From: Candidatus Pedobacter colombiensis
Lineage (GTDB): Bacteria; Bacteroidota; Bacteroidia; Sphingobacteriales; Sphingobacteriaceae
DNA length: 64,000 nt
Reading direction: 5' to 3'
NCBI GenBank assembly: GCA_029202485.1
Contig: CP119313.1
Location: forward strand, 1,178,001-1,242,000
Part shown: positions 25,601 through 34,486 of the stretch, piece after piece
Layout of the letters: each line of letters opens with the position of its first letter
How positions within the stretch are numbered: the first letter of the stretch is position 1
Program-made: the position numbers and the translations under genes
Notes under the pieces: generated by a model
What the model was told of the DNA's origin: nothing
The model's input: the letters and a program-made list of their open reading frames with translations, nothing else
The model's database searches: none

Positions 25601-27136
25601 TGTTGCCGCAGTACCACCCGAAGGCGCCCATACGTAAGTATAAGGTCCTGTACCACCGGAAGCGGTAACAGAAGCGGAACCTGTAGCAGTACCGTTACAG
25701 AGGACGTTTGTTGAAGTTATAGTAGCGGTTATAGGATCTGGTTGTGTAACTATTACCTCTTTTGTAATGGAACAGACATTGGCGTCGGTGATGGTACAGG
25801 TATAAGTTCTCGCTATTAAGCCTGAGGCTGTTGCAGCCGTTCCACCCGAAGGAGTCCATGCATAAGAATAAGGTCCTGTACCACCGGAAGCGGTAACAGA
25901 AGCGGAACCTGTAGCAGTACCGTTACACCGGACATTTGTTGAAGTTGTAGTAGCGGTTATAGGATCTGGTTGAGTAACTTCAACTGTTTTGCTTATCCTA
26001 CAAGCATAGTTATCGGTAATAGTACAAGTATAGGTACCGGCAACTAAACCGGTAACGGTAGAGCCTGTACCTCCTGAAGGAGCCCATGAATAGGAATAAG
26101 GTGGTGTACCTCCTGAAACATTAACTATAGCTGCTCCATTCGACCCACCGTTACAGGAAACATTTGTAGGATAAGTTGTAGCCGTTAAAGCCGTTGGTTG
26201 TGTAATCGTGAAATTTCTGGTAATGAAACAGTTATTGGCATCGGTGATGGTACAGATATAAGGACCTACGCTTAAACCAGAGGCGGTAGCAGCTGTACCA
26301 CCCGAAGGGGCCCATGAATAGGAATAAGGTGCTGTACCACCAGAAGGCACCACAGTAGCGGAACCGTTAGCGGCTCCATTACAACTGACATTGGTTTTTG
26401 CCGTAACGGCAGCCAGAGCGCTTAGCGGTTGTGTGGGTTTCAGGCTCTTTGTAATGGTAGTGCCTTCATCGTCTGTAATTGTACAAGTATACGTAATGGC
26501 CGAAAGCCCCAACGCTATTGGATTTGTACCTCCTGATGGTGACCAGGAATAAGTATAAGGAGATACTCCCCCGGATACCGTCGCTTTAGCAGAACCATTA
26601 TTACCTCCATTGCAGGAAACGTTGGTTATTGATGTCGTAGCTGATAAAGATGCGCCAGTGGTAAATGTCAGGTTGGTTCCATAGCTGGTTCCGATACCGT
26701 TAATTGCATAAGCTCTGAAATTAATAAGGGTTCCCGGAGGAAGTGAACTGGCAAGGGTGCTAAAGGAGCCTGTACCAGATCCGATAGTGATTTTATTGTC
26801 AGCAGTAGTAGGATTGGCAGTTACTGACCATACTATGCCACGCTCGGTAACAGCTGAGCCACCATCGTCAGTAACATCACCACCTAAAGTAGCTTTCACG
26901 GCACCAATAGTTGTCGCCGCAGAACTTGTCACTGTTGGCGCAGTGGCCGCAACGGTGCCGTTAACATTCGAAGTTGTGTAATTAGCAGGTAAAATGCGCG
27001 TTTCACAGCCAATAAATGCAATGTCCCCTGCGGCAAGTGTTAGGGCTTTTGTTTGTTTAAAAGCAAACAGTAAAAGCACTAAAATGATTATGCCACTCTT
27101 AAATAGATGGTTAAAATAGAGTAGTTTTTTTTTCAT
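22682..27136 (-). CDS. Giant T9SS-secreted repeat protein (SprB repeats, Ig-like, YDG, MBG and cadherin-like domains; type B sorting domain)
   Basis: The 1484-residue surface protein starts with a signal-like TM segment (SGIIILVLLLFAFKQTKALT). A fibronectin-like region is followed by eight SprB-type repeats of about 75 residues, each with N-V-x-C-N-G, P-Y-x-Y-x-W, Y-x-C-T-(I/V)-T-D and TQP, at residues about 165-770; the eighth lacks the Cys of the CNG motif. Next come a Big2-like domain, two YDG domains (SKTYDGN), one MBG domain (ITADNKEKYTGTANPALTA), a cadherin-like domain ending DLTDVNEPP, an Ig-like domain and the C-terminal signal NIMSPDGDGINDKWVI with GTYYYVIDFG. The type B C-terminal domain directs secretion by T9SS. 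The product is probably an adhesin, with PorP/SprF as partner. Confidence 0.92.
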   Translation of the reverse strand: MKKKLLYFNHLFKSGIIILVLLLFAFKQTKALTLAAGDIAFIGCETRILPANYTTSNVNGTVAATAPTVTSSAATTIGAVKATLGGDVTDDGGSAVTERGIVWSVTANPTTADNKITIGSGTGSFSTLASSLPPGTLINFRAYAINGIGTSYGTNLTFTTGASLSATTSITNVSCNGGNNGSAKATVSGGVSPYTYSWSPSGGTNPIALGLSAITYTCTITDDEGTTITKSLKPTQPLSALAAVTAKTNVSCNGAANGSATVVPSGGTAPYSYSWAPSGGTAATASGLSVGPYICTITDANNCFITRNFTITQPTALTATTYPTNVSCNGGSNGAAIVNVSGGTPPYSYSWAPSGGTGSTVTGLVAGTYTCTITDNYACRISKTVEVTQPDPITATTTSTNVRCNGTATGSASVTASGGTGPYSYAWTPSGGTAATASGLIARTYTCTITDANVCSITKEVIVTQPDPITATITSTNVLCNGTATGSASVTASGGTGPYTYVWAPSGGTAATANGLTPGDYTCTITDANNCSVAKTVTVTQPSALIASAAKTDVACNGSATGIILINPSGGTTPYTYLWSNGGTTAMITGLAAGTYSCTVTDAKNCTITKSYTITQPSSALTATTSSTGVFCNGGSNGTATITTSGGTAPYTYAWAPSGGTAATATGLAAGTYTCTITDANACFITKTVTVTQPVVLTATITSVNAGANGSDGSATVVAAGGNSPYSYTWSPAGGSAATATGLGKGTYTCTITDANGCSTTKSVTVLEQAVISGFSIADQNYGSTLTLTAPVSNSTAAISYSSSNTAVASISGNVITALKPGTATITATQLATGNYTGATATATLTVLPKNITVSLNSTPAISKTYDGNTSATLSAANYTLNGLLGTDVVNVSGTATYNNKNSGTGKTITAGNFILTGSEKDYYTLTTVNATVNGTILSKTLTATAATVSKTYDGNSTATVNFNTPTGLINTEDVSIGYTTATYADKNAGINKAISITGLSLTGADIANYTLNSFSTNGTILPKALTITADNKEKYTGTANPALTASYSGFVNGETSTILSTQPSLSTTATITSPMGDYPITASGAASANYAISYVAGNLKIKGGAPTSITLAGVTLYENSPAGTNAGTLSSTSDDPSATFTYTLVAGAGDTDNTSFAISGNKINTSAVLDYETKPVYSVRVKSTTQYGLSLEKTFTIDLTDVNEPPTLSAIANQTICFTTTGQTVALSGISPGPETTQTTTLSVSSNNAGLFESLIVTGTGSTGTVNYRLKAGMLAGTATVTVTVKDNGGTANGGIDTYSRTFIITVNALPVISINSDKGIQISKGERVLLAATGGTSYTWGANSSIISGLNAAMVEVRPRETTTYTVTVTNASGCSETKTLTLTVLEDYVKIKATNIMSPDGDGINDKWVIDNIDFYPNNEVKIFDKSGRFIYGKKGYDNSWDATLNGLPLAEGTYYYVIDFGTNKPSVKGFITIVRKEQTR

Positions 27137-27363
27137 AAATTGGATTATTTTAGCAGTTTGTTTATTGTTAAATTAATAAATTTTAATCCTAAAATTTTTA
27201 TATAAATTATCTATATGTTATGGTTTGTTTGTTGAAATTTGTTCAAAAGTAATTTTTAGGTTTATATATAAACCTGTAGTTAGCAGTTAAGTAGTCCAAT
27301 CATATAATCGTAGACAACTTTTTTTATACTACTGGTTTCTTTATCCGATATTTTTACTCCTCT

Positions 27364-28326
27364 ATGCCACCTACAATATTTCATAAAAAAGCTGATCCCA
27401 AACATTTACAGTTTGTGTTTGAATGTCTGGATCATTTTCATCCCCTGAGTTCGGATCTCAAAGCTGAGTTCACTGCGCGCTGCTTTGAAGTTGAAGTCAG
27501 AAAAGACGAGTATTTGTTAAGGAAGGGGAGTCATAGCTATTACATTTATTTCATTATTGAGGGAATCCTTACCGGTCGTGCCGGGACTAATACTTGTGAA
27601 ATTACAAGCTTCATTTCTGTTAAAGGAGAGTTTGTTTCGGCAATTGAAGGACTCTATGGAAGTGCTTCGGCAACAGAAGACATCAAAGCTGAAGAGGATG
27701 CAATATTATTGGGTTTGCATGTAGTTGATGTCGAGTGTTTTACTTCCAGATATCCGGAAATGAACATTATCATGAAAAAAGTGATGCAACTTTATTATCA
27801 AATGGCACATCATCGCTCTATTTTCTTCAGGATTGGAACGGCGACAGATAAATATGCCTTTTTTTTAAGCGCCTATCCACATCATGCTGAGCTGATTCGC
27901 CTGGATGTGGCAGCTTCTTTTTTGAACATAAAAATTGATACACTAAAGAAGATTGTGAATTTGAACAGTAAAAAGGAGGATACACTAACTTTAACCAAAA
28001 AGGAAGTTGAAAGTTACATGGAATCAGAAAAACCATTCAGACAAAAAAAACTGATGTTGACACAGTTAGCGGCTAAATTAAATATGAATTCCCATCAGCT
28101 TTCTCATCTGCTGAATGTCTATTTTAATCAAAATTTCAATGAGTTTATCAATACCCATAGAATGAAATATGTGCTTGAGCAGTTAGCTGTTAATGGGAGT
28201 TTAGTGCAGTATAGTTTAGATGGCCTGGGTTTTGAAGCGGGTTTTTCTTCCAGAAGTTCTTTTTTCAGTCAATTTAAAAAACATACTGGTTTGGCTCCAT
28301 ATAGGTATTTAAAATTAAAAGACTGA
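27364..28326 (+). CDS. Cyclic-nucleotide-binding domain fused to an AraC-type DNA-binding domain
   Basis: Residues about 10-130 form a cNMP-binding domain of the Crp type (EVEVRKDEYLLRKGSHSYYI, then YFIIEGILTG), usually coupled to a Crp helix-turn-helix. Here the C-terminal half instead contains an AraC/XylS pair of helix-turn-helix motifs: LTQLAAKLNMNSHQLSHLLN and LDGLGFEAGFSSRSSFFSQF, followed by the family ending KKHTGLAPYRYL. This combination is less usual, but the family is known in Bacteroidota. It is divergent from the giant adhesin and overlaps the convergent GH28 gene by 12 nt. The regulated gene is not known; its neighbours are candidates. Confidence 0.87.
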   Translation: MPPTIFHKKADPKHLQFVFECLDHFHPLSSDLKAEFTARCFEVEVRKDEYLLRKGSHSYYIYFIIEGILTGRAGTNTCEITSFISVKGEFVSAIEGLYGSASATEDIKAEEDAILLGLHVVDVECFTSRYPEMNIIMKKVMQLYYQMAHHRSIFFRIGTATDKYAFFLSAYPHHAELIRLDVAASFLNIKIDTLKKIVNLNSKKEDTLTLTKKEVESYMESEKPFRQKKLMLTQLAAKLNMNSHQLSHLLNVYFNQNFNEFINTHRMKYVLEQLAVNGSLVQYSLDGLGFEAGFSSRSSFFSQFKKHTGLAPYRYLKLKD

Positions 28327-29670
28327 ACTCCCATTGACAGTTACGTTTGTCAGTTTGAAATTCTTTATCACAGATGTATCTATTTTCGGATCTTTAGCAG
28401 TTATATTCAGATTTTTAAATGTGAAATCTGATAGGGTATACTTAAAGCCATTCACCTGATCACCATTATTTGGCAGCCCTACATTAAAAAAATTAGTACA
28501 GTCTAATGTAATATTACGCATGGTTATGTTTCTGCAGTAAGACATTCTTAAGTCCTTCTCGCCCTTAAGGTCAAAGAACTGCGTCCATGGGCGGATGTAT
28601 ATAAAATTCTCTATGTTACTACCTTTGATATCTTCTACTAGTACATACTCGTAAGTCTGGGGTGTGTCACCGCGCATTTTAAGCCAAAGTAGGCGCTCTG
28701 CGTTTTGTATGTTGATACGGCGCAGGATGATATTGTGGTTATAGATAGACTCACTTCCCAGGGTTAATGCTCCATGACAGAATCCGTAAGTACAGTCTTC
28801 GATGATTACATTGGCGTTGCCACCGTTATTTTCATCTTTATCGGCAAGCGGGCCTTTGCCACCTTTGAGTGCTACAGCGTCATCATTTACAGACATATAG
28901 CAATTTTTAATAAGGAAATTTTTGCAGGCATCTATATCCACAGCATCGGAACTCGGAGCTTTGATAGGATCTTTGGGAGAATAGATGTGTAGGTCGAGTA
29001 GTTTTACATATTTACACTTGTAAAAGTGACTTGTCCAGAAAGGCGAGTTTATTAATTTTACACCCGAAACCTGAATGTTTTTGCTGTTTGAGATATATAG
29101 AAGTCTAGGCCTCATTTCATCCATATTGGTACATTTTGGATTGAACTCCCGCCTTAGCCAAAAGGCTTTCCAGTACTTCAGCCCGTTACCATCTATAATT
29201 CCTTTACCCGAAATTGTGAATCCATCCAATCCGTCAGCGTTTATCAGAGCAGCGAAATATTTTAATGTCTGCCCCTCTATACGTGTCATCAGAAGAGGGA
29301 AATTACTGATGTCATCGCTACCTTTTAGTTTGGCACCTTCTTCAAGATATAGGTGGGTACCCTTTTTGAAAAATAGTGATCCGCTAAGAAAAGTCCCTTT
29401 GGGAATGACCACCACACCGCCACCATTTTCATTAGCTTTGTCAATCACCGCCTGTATTTTTTTCGTCTGAACGATGGTACTGTCATTTGTAAGGTCATAG
29501 TCTGTAATACGATATTGCTTACCCAGTTTAGTTATATCGGTAGGTTTGTTTTGCCTAAACCAATCCGGTATTTGTGTGCCGTCTGGGAATACTTCTTGAG
29601 CAAAAGTATTTAAGGTTACTAGGATGGAAAATATGAGTAGTATCGTTGGTTTATTTTTTCGTATGGTCAT
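28315..29670 (-). CDS. Glycoside hydrolase family 28 (polygalacturonase-type) enzyme
   Basis: The 451-residue secreted protein has a signal peptide ending NTFAQEV. The right-handed beta-helix carries the GH28 motifs SSDAVDIDACKN, MSVNDDAVALKGGKG and YGFCHGALTLGSE, i.e. the catalytic Asp residues and the invariant G-H-G variant CHG. An N-terminal segment (ANENGGGVVVIPKGTFLSGS) is the usual entry to the helix. The substrate class is pectin or a related galacturonan. It is convergent with the AraC-type gene and close to a second GH28 gene at 30306, which suggests a pectin-use locus. No SusC/D pair is visible. Confidence 0.85.
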   Translation of the reverse strand: MTIRKNKPTILLIFSILVTLNTFAQEVFPDGTQIPDWFRQNKPTDITKLGKQYRITDYDLTNDSTIVQTKKIQAVIDKANENGGGVVVIPKGTFLSGSLFFKKGTHLYLEEGAKLKGSDDISNFPLLMTRIEGQTLKYFAALINADGLDGFTISGKGIIDGNGLKYWKAFWLRREFNPKCTNMDEMRPRLLYISNSKNIQVSGVKLINSPFWTSHFYKCKYVKLLDLHIYSPKDPIKAPSSDAVDIDACKNFLIKNCYMSVNDDAVALKGGKGPLADKDENNGGNANVIIEDCTYGFCHGALTLGSESIYNHNIILRRINIQNAERLLWLKMRGDTPQTYEYVLVEDIKGSNIENFIYIRPWTQFFDLKGEKDLRMSYCRNITMRNITLDCTNFFNVGLPNNGDQVNGFKYTLSDFTFKNLNITAKDPKIDTSVIKNFKLTNVTVNGSSVF

Positions 29671-29756
29671 AATTTAGTGTGGTTTAATGGTATCGTTCAC
29701 GGCTAGTAAATATAATTATTTTATTGAATGCTGTTTTGATAAACAAACAGCAATTG

Positions 29757-30098
29757 TTAGTGAGTAAATAATAACCATTGGCAATCCTGCCAATCTGTAA
29801 ACATATGAAAGAGTAATCCAACAGCAATTATCCGTGTTTTAGGAAATAGCAATAATATAAAATAACCAGCAATTGCATAATAGGAGTGAAGAGGATGATA
29901 ACCAATACTGCATCTTTCCGGATCAAAAATTGGTGTAGCTAACAAGTGGTCAACATCAACCAGCATTGTAGCAAGCATGATAAGCCATGCTTGTTTCCAT
30001 TTATCTCTAAAAAAAACATATGCAATTAAGCCAGGAGCTAAAAAGTGCAGGCTATAGTGAACTACTGGTTTCAGTATTGCTAATGTATCGGGGTTCAT
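29757..30098 (-). CDS. DUF6122 family membrane protein
   Basis: The 113-residue protein has several hydrophobic segments and conserved polar motifs H-Y-S-L-H-F-L-A-P-G near the N terminus, VDVDHLLATPIFDPERCSIG, PLHSYYA and FHMFTDWQDC. The last four are the DUF6122 signature, with His and Asp residues that could bind a metal as in YdjM-like integral membrane enzymes. Function is unknown. A GC-rich hairpin lies in its 5' region. Confidence 0.8.
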   Translation of the reverse strand: MNPDTLAILKPVVHYSLHFLAPGLIAYVFFRDKWKQAWLIMLATMLVDVDHLLATPIFDPERCSIGYHPLHSYYAIAGYFILLLFPKTRIIAVGLLFHMFTDWQDCQWLLFTH

Positions 30099-30130
30099 AT
30101 TTTGGTAAATCTAAAGATTAAAAACATATT

Positions 30131-30155
30131 AGCAGGGTGTAAGCCACACCCTGCT
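30131..30155. promoter_or_regulatory. Perfect GC-rich hairpin between two divergent genes
   Basis: AGCAGGGTGT pairs exactly with ACACCCTGCT around a 5-nt loop (AAGCC). Read on the minus strand, a T-rich stretch follows a few bases later, so it looks like a terminator placed in the leader of the DUF6122 gene. It may be an attenuator, or the terminator of a gene that has been lost. Confidence 0.55.
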
Positions 30156-30305
30156 ATTCAAATTGCTATTAGTTTTTGAACCTAATACATTAATTTTTGA
30201 ACTTTATTTTGGTGGTTTGAGCCTACGTTTGTTTTGTTAAAGTAATCGCGGTTGCACTTCCGGGTTCTTTACCCTAACCAATTATAAACAAAAACTACTC
30301 AAAGT

Positions 30306-31649
30306 ATGAAAAAAACAATCTTGACATTGGCTATAGCCTGTCTTTTCGTTGCAAGTTGTAGTAAAAATGGAGCATCTTCAACTGTGGAAATGCCTACGCC
30401 GGCAACTGTCGAAATACCTAAATCAGCCGAGATTGCATCGGTAACAATACCAATCATTCCTTCAATTACCTTTGATATAACAAGTTATGGGGCAAGTACA
30501 AGCTCGCCGAATAATACCACGTCAATTCTATCTGCAATCAGTGCAGCATCTAGCGCTGGCGGGGGTACAGTTGTGGTACCTTCCGGAACATTTTTGTGCG
30601 GGCCCATTAAGTTAAAAAATAATGTAGGTTTACAATTATCGAGTGGCGCAGTGCTAAAAGCATTAGCCTATTCAGATTATCCAGGTTCGGGTAGTACGGC
30701 TGATGTAGCCTCATTTATTGATTTTACAGGATTAACTAACGTTAAAATTAGTGGTTCAGGGACTTTAGAGGGGCAGGGCGCTGCCTGGTGGAGTGCATAT
30801 AATACCTCAAAGGCAGCTGGTGCAGCAATTGCACGGCCTGCTATGATTGGTTTTACCAGCGCTACCACTGTTGAGATTTCAGGAATTACAATTCAAAATG
30901 CACCTAATAGTCATATTGGTGTAGGAAAGAAAAATAATAGTGTTACTATTTCCGGAGTTACGATCAATTCACCTTCTACATCTCCCAACACTGATGGGAT
31001 TGACACCTGGTCGCCAAATATTAATATCACCAATTGTAATATCAGTTGTGGTGATGATAACATTGCAATGAATAATAATAGTACCTATGTGACCATCTCC
31101 GGTTGTACTTTTGGTGCAGGACACGGTTTATCAATTGGCAGTTATGCAGCCGATATAGATCATATAACAGTGGATAATTGTACATTTAATGGTACTTCTA
31201 ATGGAGTGCATATCAAATCTAATCGTACCAGAAGTGGGACAGTTCAATATTTGACCTATTCAAATCTAACGATGACAAACGTGCCCAATCCAATTAATCT
31301 TTGTGAGTACTACCCTGACAACACTATCCCATCAAGTGCATCAGGCGATACTGCTCAACCAGTAACCAGTACCACACCGGTATGGAAGCACATTACTTTC
31401 AAAAATATTACAGCAACGGGCGCAACTAAGGCCGGTATTTTATGGGCTGTTCCGGAAAAGCCGATGGGTGATCTTATTTTTGATAATGTTAAAATTACAG
31501 CGAGCACAGGCTTAACTGCAAACTATATCAATGGCGCATCTTTTATCAATGGATCTAAAATAACTGTGTCTAGTGGAAATGCATTTACCAGCACATATGG
31601 TTCTTCCAATATTACAGGTATTAATTTAACTACCGGTGCAGCTCAATAA
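30306..31649 (+). CDS. GH28 family polygalacturonase, lipoprotein
   Basis: The signal peptide ends LFVASCSKNG, a lipobox with Cys, so the enzyme is probably anchored to the outer membrane. The mature protein has a Pro/Thr/Ser linker and then a beta-helix with NTDGIDTWSPNI, ISCGDDNIAMNNNS, FGAGHGLSIGSYAAD and NGVHIKSNRTRSGT. These supply the four GH28 signatures N-T-D, G-D-D, G-H-G and R/H-I-K, so the enzyme should be active on galacturonan. Length is 447 residues. A terminator follows at 31694. It lies divergent from the DUF6122 gene. Confidence 0.92.
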   Translation: MKKTILTLAIACLFVASCSKNGASSTVEMPTPATVEIPKSAEIASVTIPIIPSITFDITSYGASTSSPNNTTSILSAISAASSAGGGTVVVPSGTFLCGPIKLKNNVGLQLSSGAVLKALAYSDYPGSGSTADVASFIDFTGLTNVKISGSGTLEGQGAAWWSAYNTSKAAGAAIARPAMIGFTSATTVEISGITIQNAPNSHIGVGKKNNSVTISGVTINSPSTSPNTDGIDTWSPNINITNCNISCGDDNIAMNNNSTYVTISGCTFGAGHGLSIGSYAADIDHITVDNCTFNGTSNGVHIKSNRTRSGTVQYLTYSNLTMTNVPNPINLCEYYPDNTIPSSASGDTAQPVTSTTPVWKHITFKNITATGATKAGILWAVPEKPMGDLIFDNVKITASTGLTANYINGASFINGSKITVSSGNAFTSTYGSSNITGINLTTGAAQ

Positions 31650-31693
31650 TTCTTTTTTGCAATAAGATATTAATGGCATCTTATTTGTCTTCT

Positions 31694-31728
31694 AAAGCCT
31701 GGAATCTGTCGATTCCGGGCTTTGGTTA
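31694..31728 (+). terminator. Terminator of the GH28 lipoprotein gene
   Basis: AAAGCCTGGAATC (31694-31706) pairs with GATTCCGGGCTTT (31711-31723), with one G-T wobble and a 4-nt loop; a T-rich stretch follows. It falls inside the longest possible frame of the next gene and so excludes a start before it. Confidence 0.85.
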
Positions 31729-31831
31729 TTTTGGTAGATCTGTTTTGCTAGAAGTAATTAAAACAACTACAGTTTTAATCCAGATTGTTCTTTTAATTTA
31801 TACAATAGAATCCCATTATGTACCAGAATTT

Positions 31832-34420
31832 ATGAAAATTCTTTCCCTGTTTTGTGTTTCATTTCTATTTTTATTTGTTCCGTTAATGAGTTCGGCACAG
31901 TCAAAAACGACGACTTTGAAACCGGGCGACAATATAAAGAACACTACATTAGAGACAAAGGTTGCCGGGCAGGTACTTGATGCAGCATCAAAGCTGCCTC
32001 TTGCTGATATTACTGTCGAATTTATTGGCAACTCCAATGCAACCCAAACGGATGATCAGGGAAAATTTGTTTTAAGTACATCAGTTGCCTGTTCACAAAT
32101 AAAGTTCTCTCATGTAGATTATAAAACCATAATTATAGCCATTAAGCCAGGGCAGTCGCAAATACGCAATGTATTTATGGAAGAAAGCAAAACGCAGTTA
32201 CAGGAAGTAATGGTCAATGCCGGCAAAAAAAAACGTTACCACAATAAAGACAATCCTGCTGTAACATTAATTGAAGAGGTAATTGCGCATAAAGAAAGCA
32301 ATAGAATGTTAAATGCGGATTATTTACAATATGATCAGTACGAGCGGATTGGTTTTTCGCTTTTTGATTTATCAAAGAAATTCTTGAATTCGCGTGTGTT
32401 CAATAAGTACAAGTTTCTTTTAGATACCAGCATGGTCATTGACGATTCTGTAAGGACCGCTTTACCGGTTTACATGGCCGAAAAATATTCGGAAGTCTAT
32501 TCCCGCAGGGAACCGGCTAAAAAAATAAACATGCTTAAGGCACATAAAGAAGTAAACTACAGCGCATTTATTGATAACGATGCCCTGGATTTTTACCTGA
32601 ACAGGTTGTATGGAACCCCGGATATCTACGCCAATAATATTTTTATACTAACAAATCAGTTTCTTAGCCCAATAGCAGACCATGCGCAGGATTTTTATAA
32701 ATATTTTATTACAGATACGATAAAAAATGGCAATGAAAAATTAATTGAGATTAGCTTTACCCCCAGAAATCTGGGCGATCTTTTATTTGAAGGTAAACTA
32801 TACATCACGATGGATGGCAGATATGCCGTAAAATCTGATCATCTTGAAATAAACAAGCACATCAATATTAATTTTGTCCGCAGAATGGATATTGACCAGG
32901 ATTTTAAGCAGTATCCTGATGGGCGCTTTTACCTGGTAAAAAGCAATGTAAAGTCTGATTTTGGTCTGATGAAAGCGAAAGGCCTAAAGATCTTTGGAGA
33001 TAGGACTGTTTTTTTTAGCAATTATAAACTTGAGTTGCCGAAACCTGCTGAATTTTATGAGGGAAAGAGTGAACAACAAGCTCCGGACCAGAAACAAGAC
33101 AATCCCGATTTTTGGGCAACCCATCGTACAGATACCTTGCGCTTAGCACAGACACAAGTTTACCATCATTTGGATAGCCTCCAAAATATGCCATCATTCA
33201 AAAGAACCATATGGATGGCTAAATTTGTTTTGGCTTCTTATGCAGATTTGGGACCTGTAGAACTTGGCCCTAATGGAAGTTTTTATTCATTTAATCCCCT
33301 TGAAGGTAGTAGGGTTGCAATTGGTGGCAGAACAACCTCCTCGTTTAACCAACATATCTATTTGGAAGGCTATACCGCCTACGGATTTAAAGATGAAAAG
33401 CAAAAATTTGATATTGGGGTGATGTATTCATTTAACGGGATCTCCCCACAGGGATATCCTAACAATTATTTTAAGGTCAGTTATCAATATGATACAGATA
33501 TACCCGGAGAAAATTTTTTAATTGATAAGTTCCAAAGTGTTTTGGGTTCTATTACGCGTGGAAGAAATGATTTTTGGCAGTATAATCGGATTTTTAAGAT
33601 TAATTATATTAAAGACCTGGACAACCACTTGTCGTATAACCTGGGTTTTAAGCATTGGAATCAGCAGCCTGTACTTGGATTGATATTTCAGGCAGACCAT
33701 CAGCCTCCAGTACACAGCCTGACCACCTCCGAACTTCAGCTGGACTTACGATATGCACCAAATGAGCAAATTTTCAGGGGAACAGAACGGCGACACACCA
33801 TCCCAAACAAATATCCTATTTTTAGTATGGAGGCCAGCTATGGTATGAAAGGTGTATTGGATGGCTCTACCAATTACTTAAATCTAAGTGCCAATATCAG
33901 CAAACGTTTTTACCTGTCCCAATTGGGCTATACTGATATGACGCTTTTGGGAGGTACTGTATTGGGAAAGGTACCCTTTCCGTATTTAGCTATTTTACCA
34001 GCCAACCAGACTTATCTATACGATTGGGATGCTTATAACAACATGAACTTTCTGGAGTTTGTGAGTGATCATTATGTTGGTCTAAATGCAACACATGCCT
34101 TTGGGGGCTTCCTCTTGAATAAAGTACCGCTCATCAAACATTTAAAGCTGCGGGAGTTCCTGACCTTTAAGATCCTTTATGGCGGACTGAGAAATGAAAA
34201 CAATCCGGTTTATCACAGTGAGCTGTATAAATTTCCGGTTGGACCTAACGGGACCGCATTAACCTTTCCTTTAGGCAGTGCGCCTTATATGGAGATAGGG
34301 GTAGGTATTGGAAATATTTTTAAGGTATTGCAGGTAGATCTGGTGCGCCGTTTGACTTATCTTGATCATAATGGTGTTACTCCTTTTGGCCTAAGATTTA
34401 CGATTGCACCCGGTTTTTAA
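31832..34420 (+). CDS. DUF5686 and carboxypeptidase-regulatory-like domain outer-membrane protein
   Basis: Start set at ATG 31832 (MKILSLFCVSFLFLFVPLM), which gives a signal peptide ending SSAQS. The longer frame would contain the preceding terminator. The mature protein has a CarboxypepD_reg-like domain (GQVLDAASKLPLADITVEF...GKFVLSTSV), then the DUF5686 region: HKESNR, ADYLQYDQYERIGFSL and repeated antiparallel strands with a barrel-like C terminus ending THAFGGFLLNKVPL and LRFTIAPGF. Length is 862 residues, normal for the family. The role is unknown; it is an outer-membrane protein common in Bacteroidota. Confidence 0.88.
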   Translation: MKILSLFCVSFLFLFVPLMSSAQSKTTTLKPGDNIKNTTLETKVAGQVLDAASKLPLADITVEFIGNSNATQTDDQGKFVLSTSVACSQIKFSHVDYKTIIIAIKPGQSQIRNVFMEESKTQLQEVMVNAGKKKRYHNKDNPAVTLIEEVIAHKESNRMLNADYLQYDQYERIGFSLFDLSKKFLNSRVFNKYKFLLDTSMVIDDSVRTALPVYMAEKYSEVYSRREPAKKINMLKAHKEVNYSAFIDNDALDFYLNRLYGTPDIYANNIFILTNQFLSPIADHAQDFYKYFITDTIKNGNEKLIEISFTPRNLGDLLFEGKLYITMDGRYAVKSDHLEINKHININFVRRMDIDQDFKQYPDGRFYLVKSNVKSDFGLMKAKGLKIFGDRTVFFSNYKLELPKPAEFYEGKSEQQAPDQKQDNPDFWATHRTDTLRLAQTQVYHHLDSLQNMPSFKRTIWMAKFVLASYADLGPVELGPNGSFYSFNPLEGSRVAIGGRTTSSFNQHIYLEGYTAYGFKDEKQKFDIGVMYSFNGISPQGYPNNYFKVSYQYDTDIPGENFLIDKFQSVLGSITRGRNDFWQYNRIFKINYIKDLDNHLSYNLGFKHWNQQPVLGLIFQADHQPPVHSLTTSELQLDLRYAPNEQIFRGTERRHTIPNKYPIFSMEASYGMKGVLDGSTNYLNLSANISKRFYLSQLGYTDMTLLGGTVLGKVPFPYLAILPANQTYLYDWDAYNNMNFLEFVSDHYVGLNATHAFGGFLLNKVPLIKHLKLREFLTFKILYGGLRNENNPVYHSELYKFPVGPNGTALTFPLGSAPYMEIGVGIGNIFKVLQVDLVRRLTYLDHNGVTPFGLRFTIAPGF

Positions 34421-34486
34421 AATATTAGCTTTCTGTTATGCTCGTTGTTAGCATTTAAATGATGAATAAAAAATACATTTGTTAAA

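Noticed and set aside
31673..31831. N-terminal extension of the DUF5686 gene
   Set aside because: It contains the terminator hairpin of the preceding gene, and the signal peptide begins at 31832.
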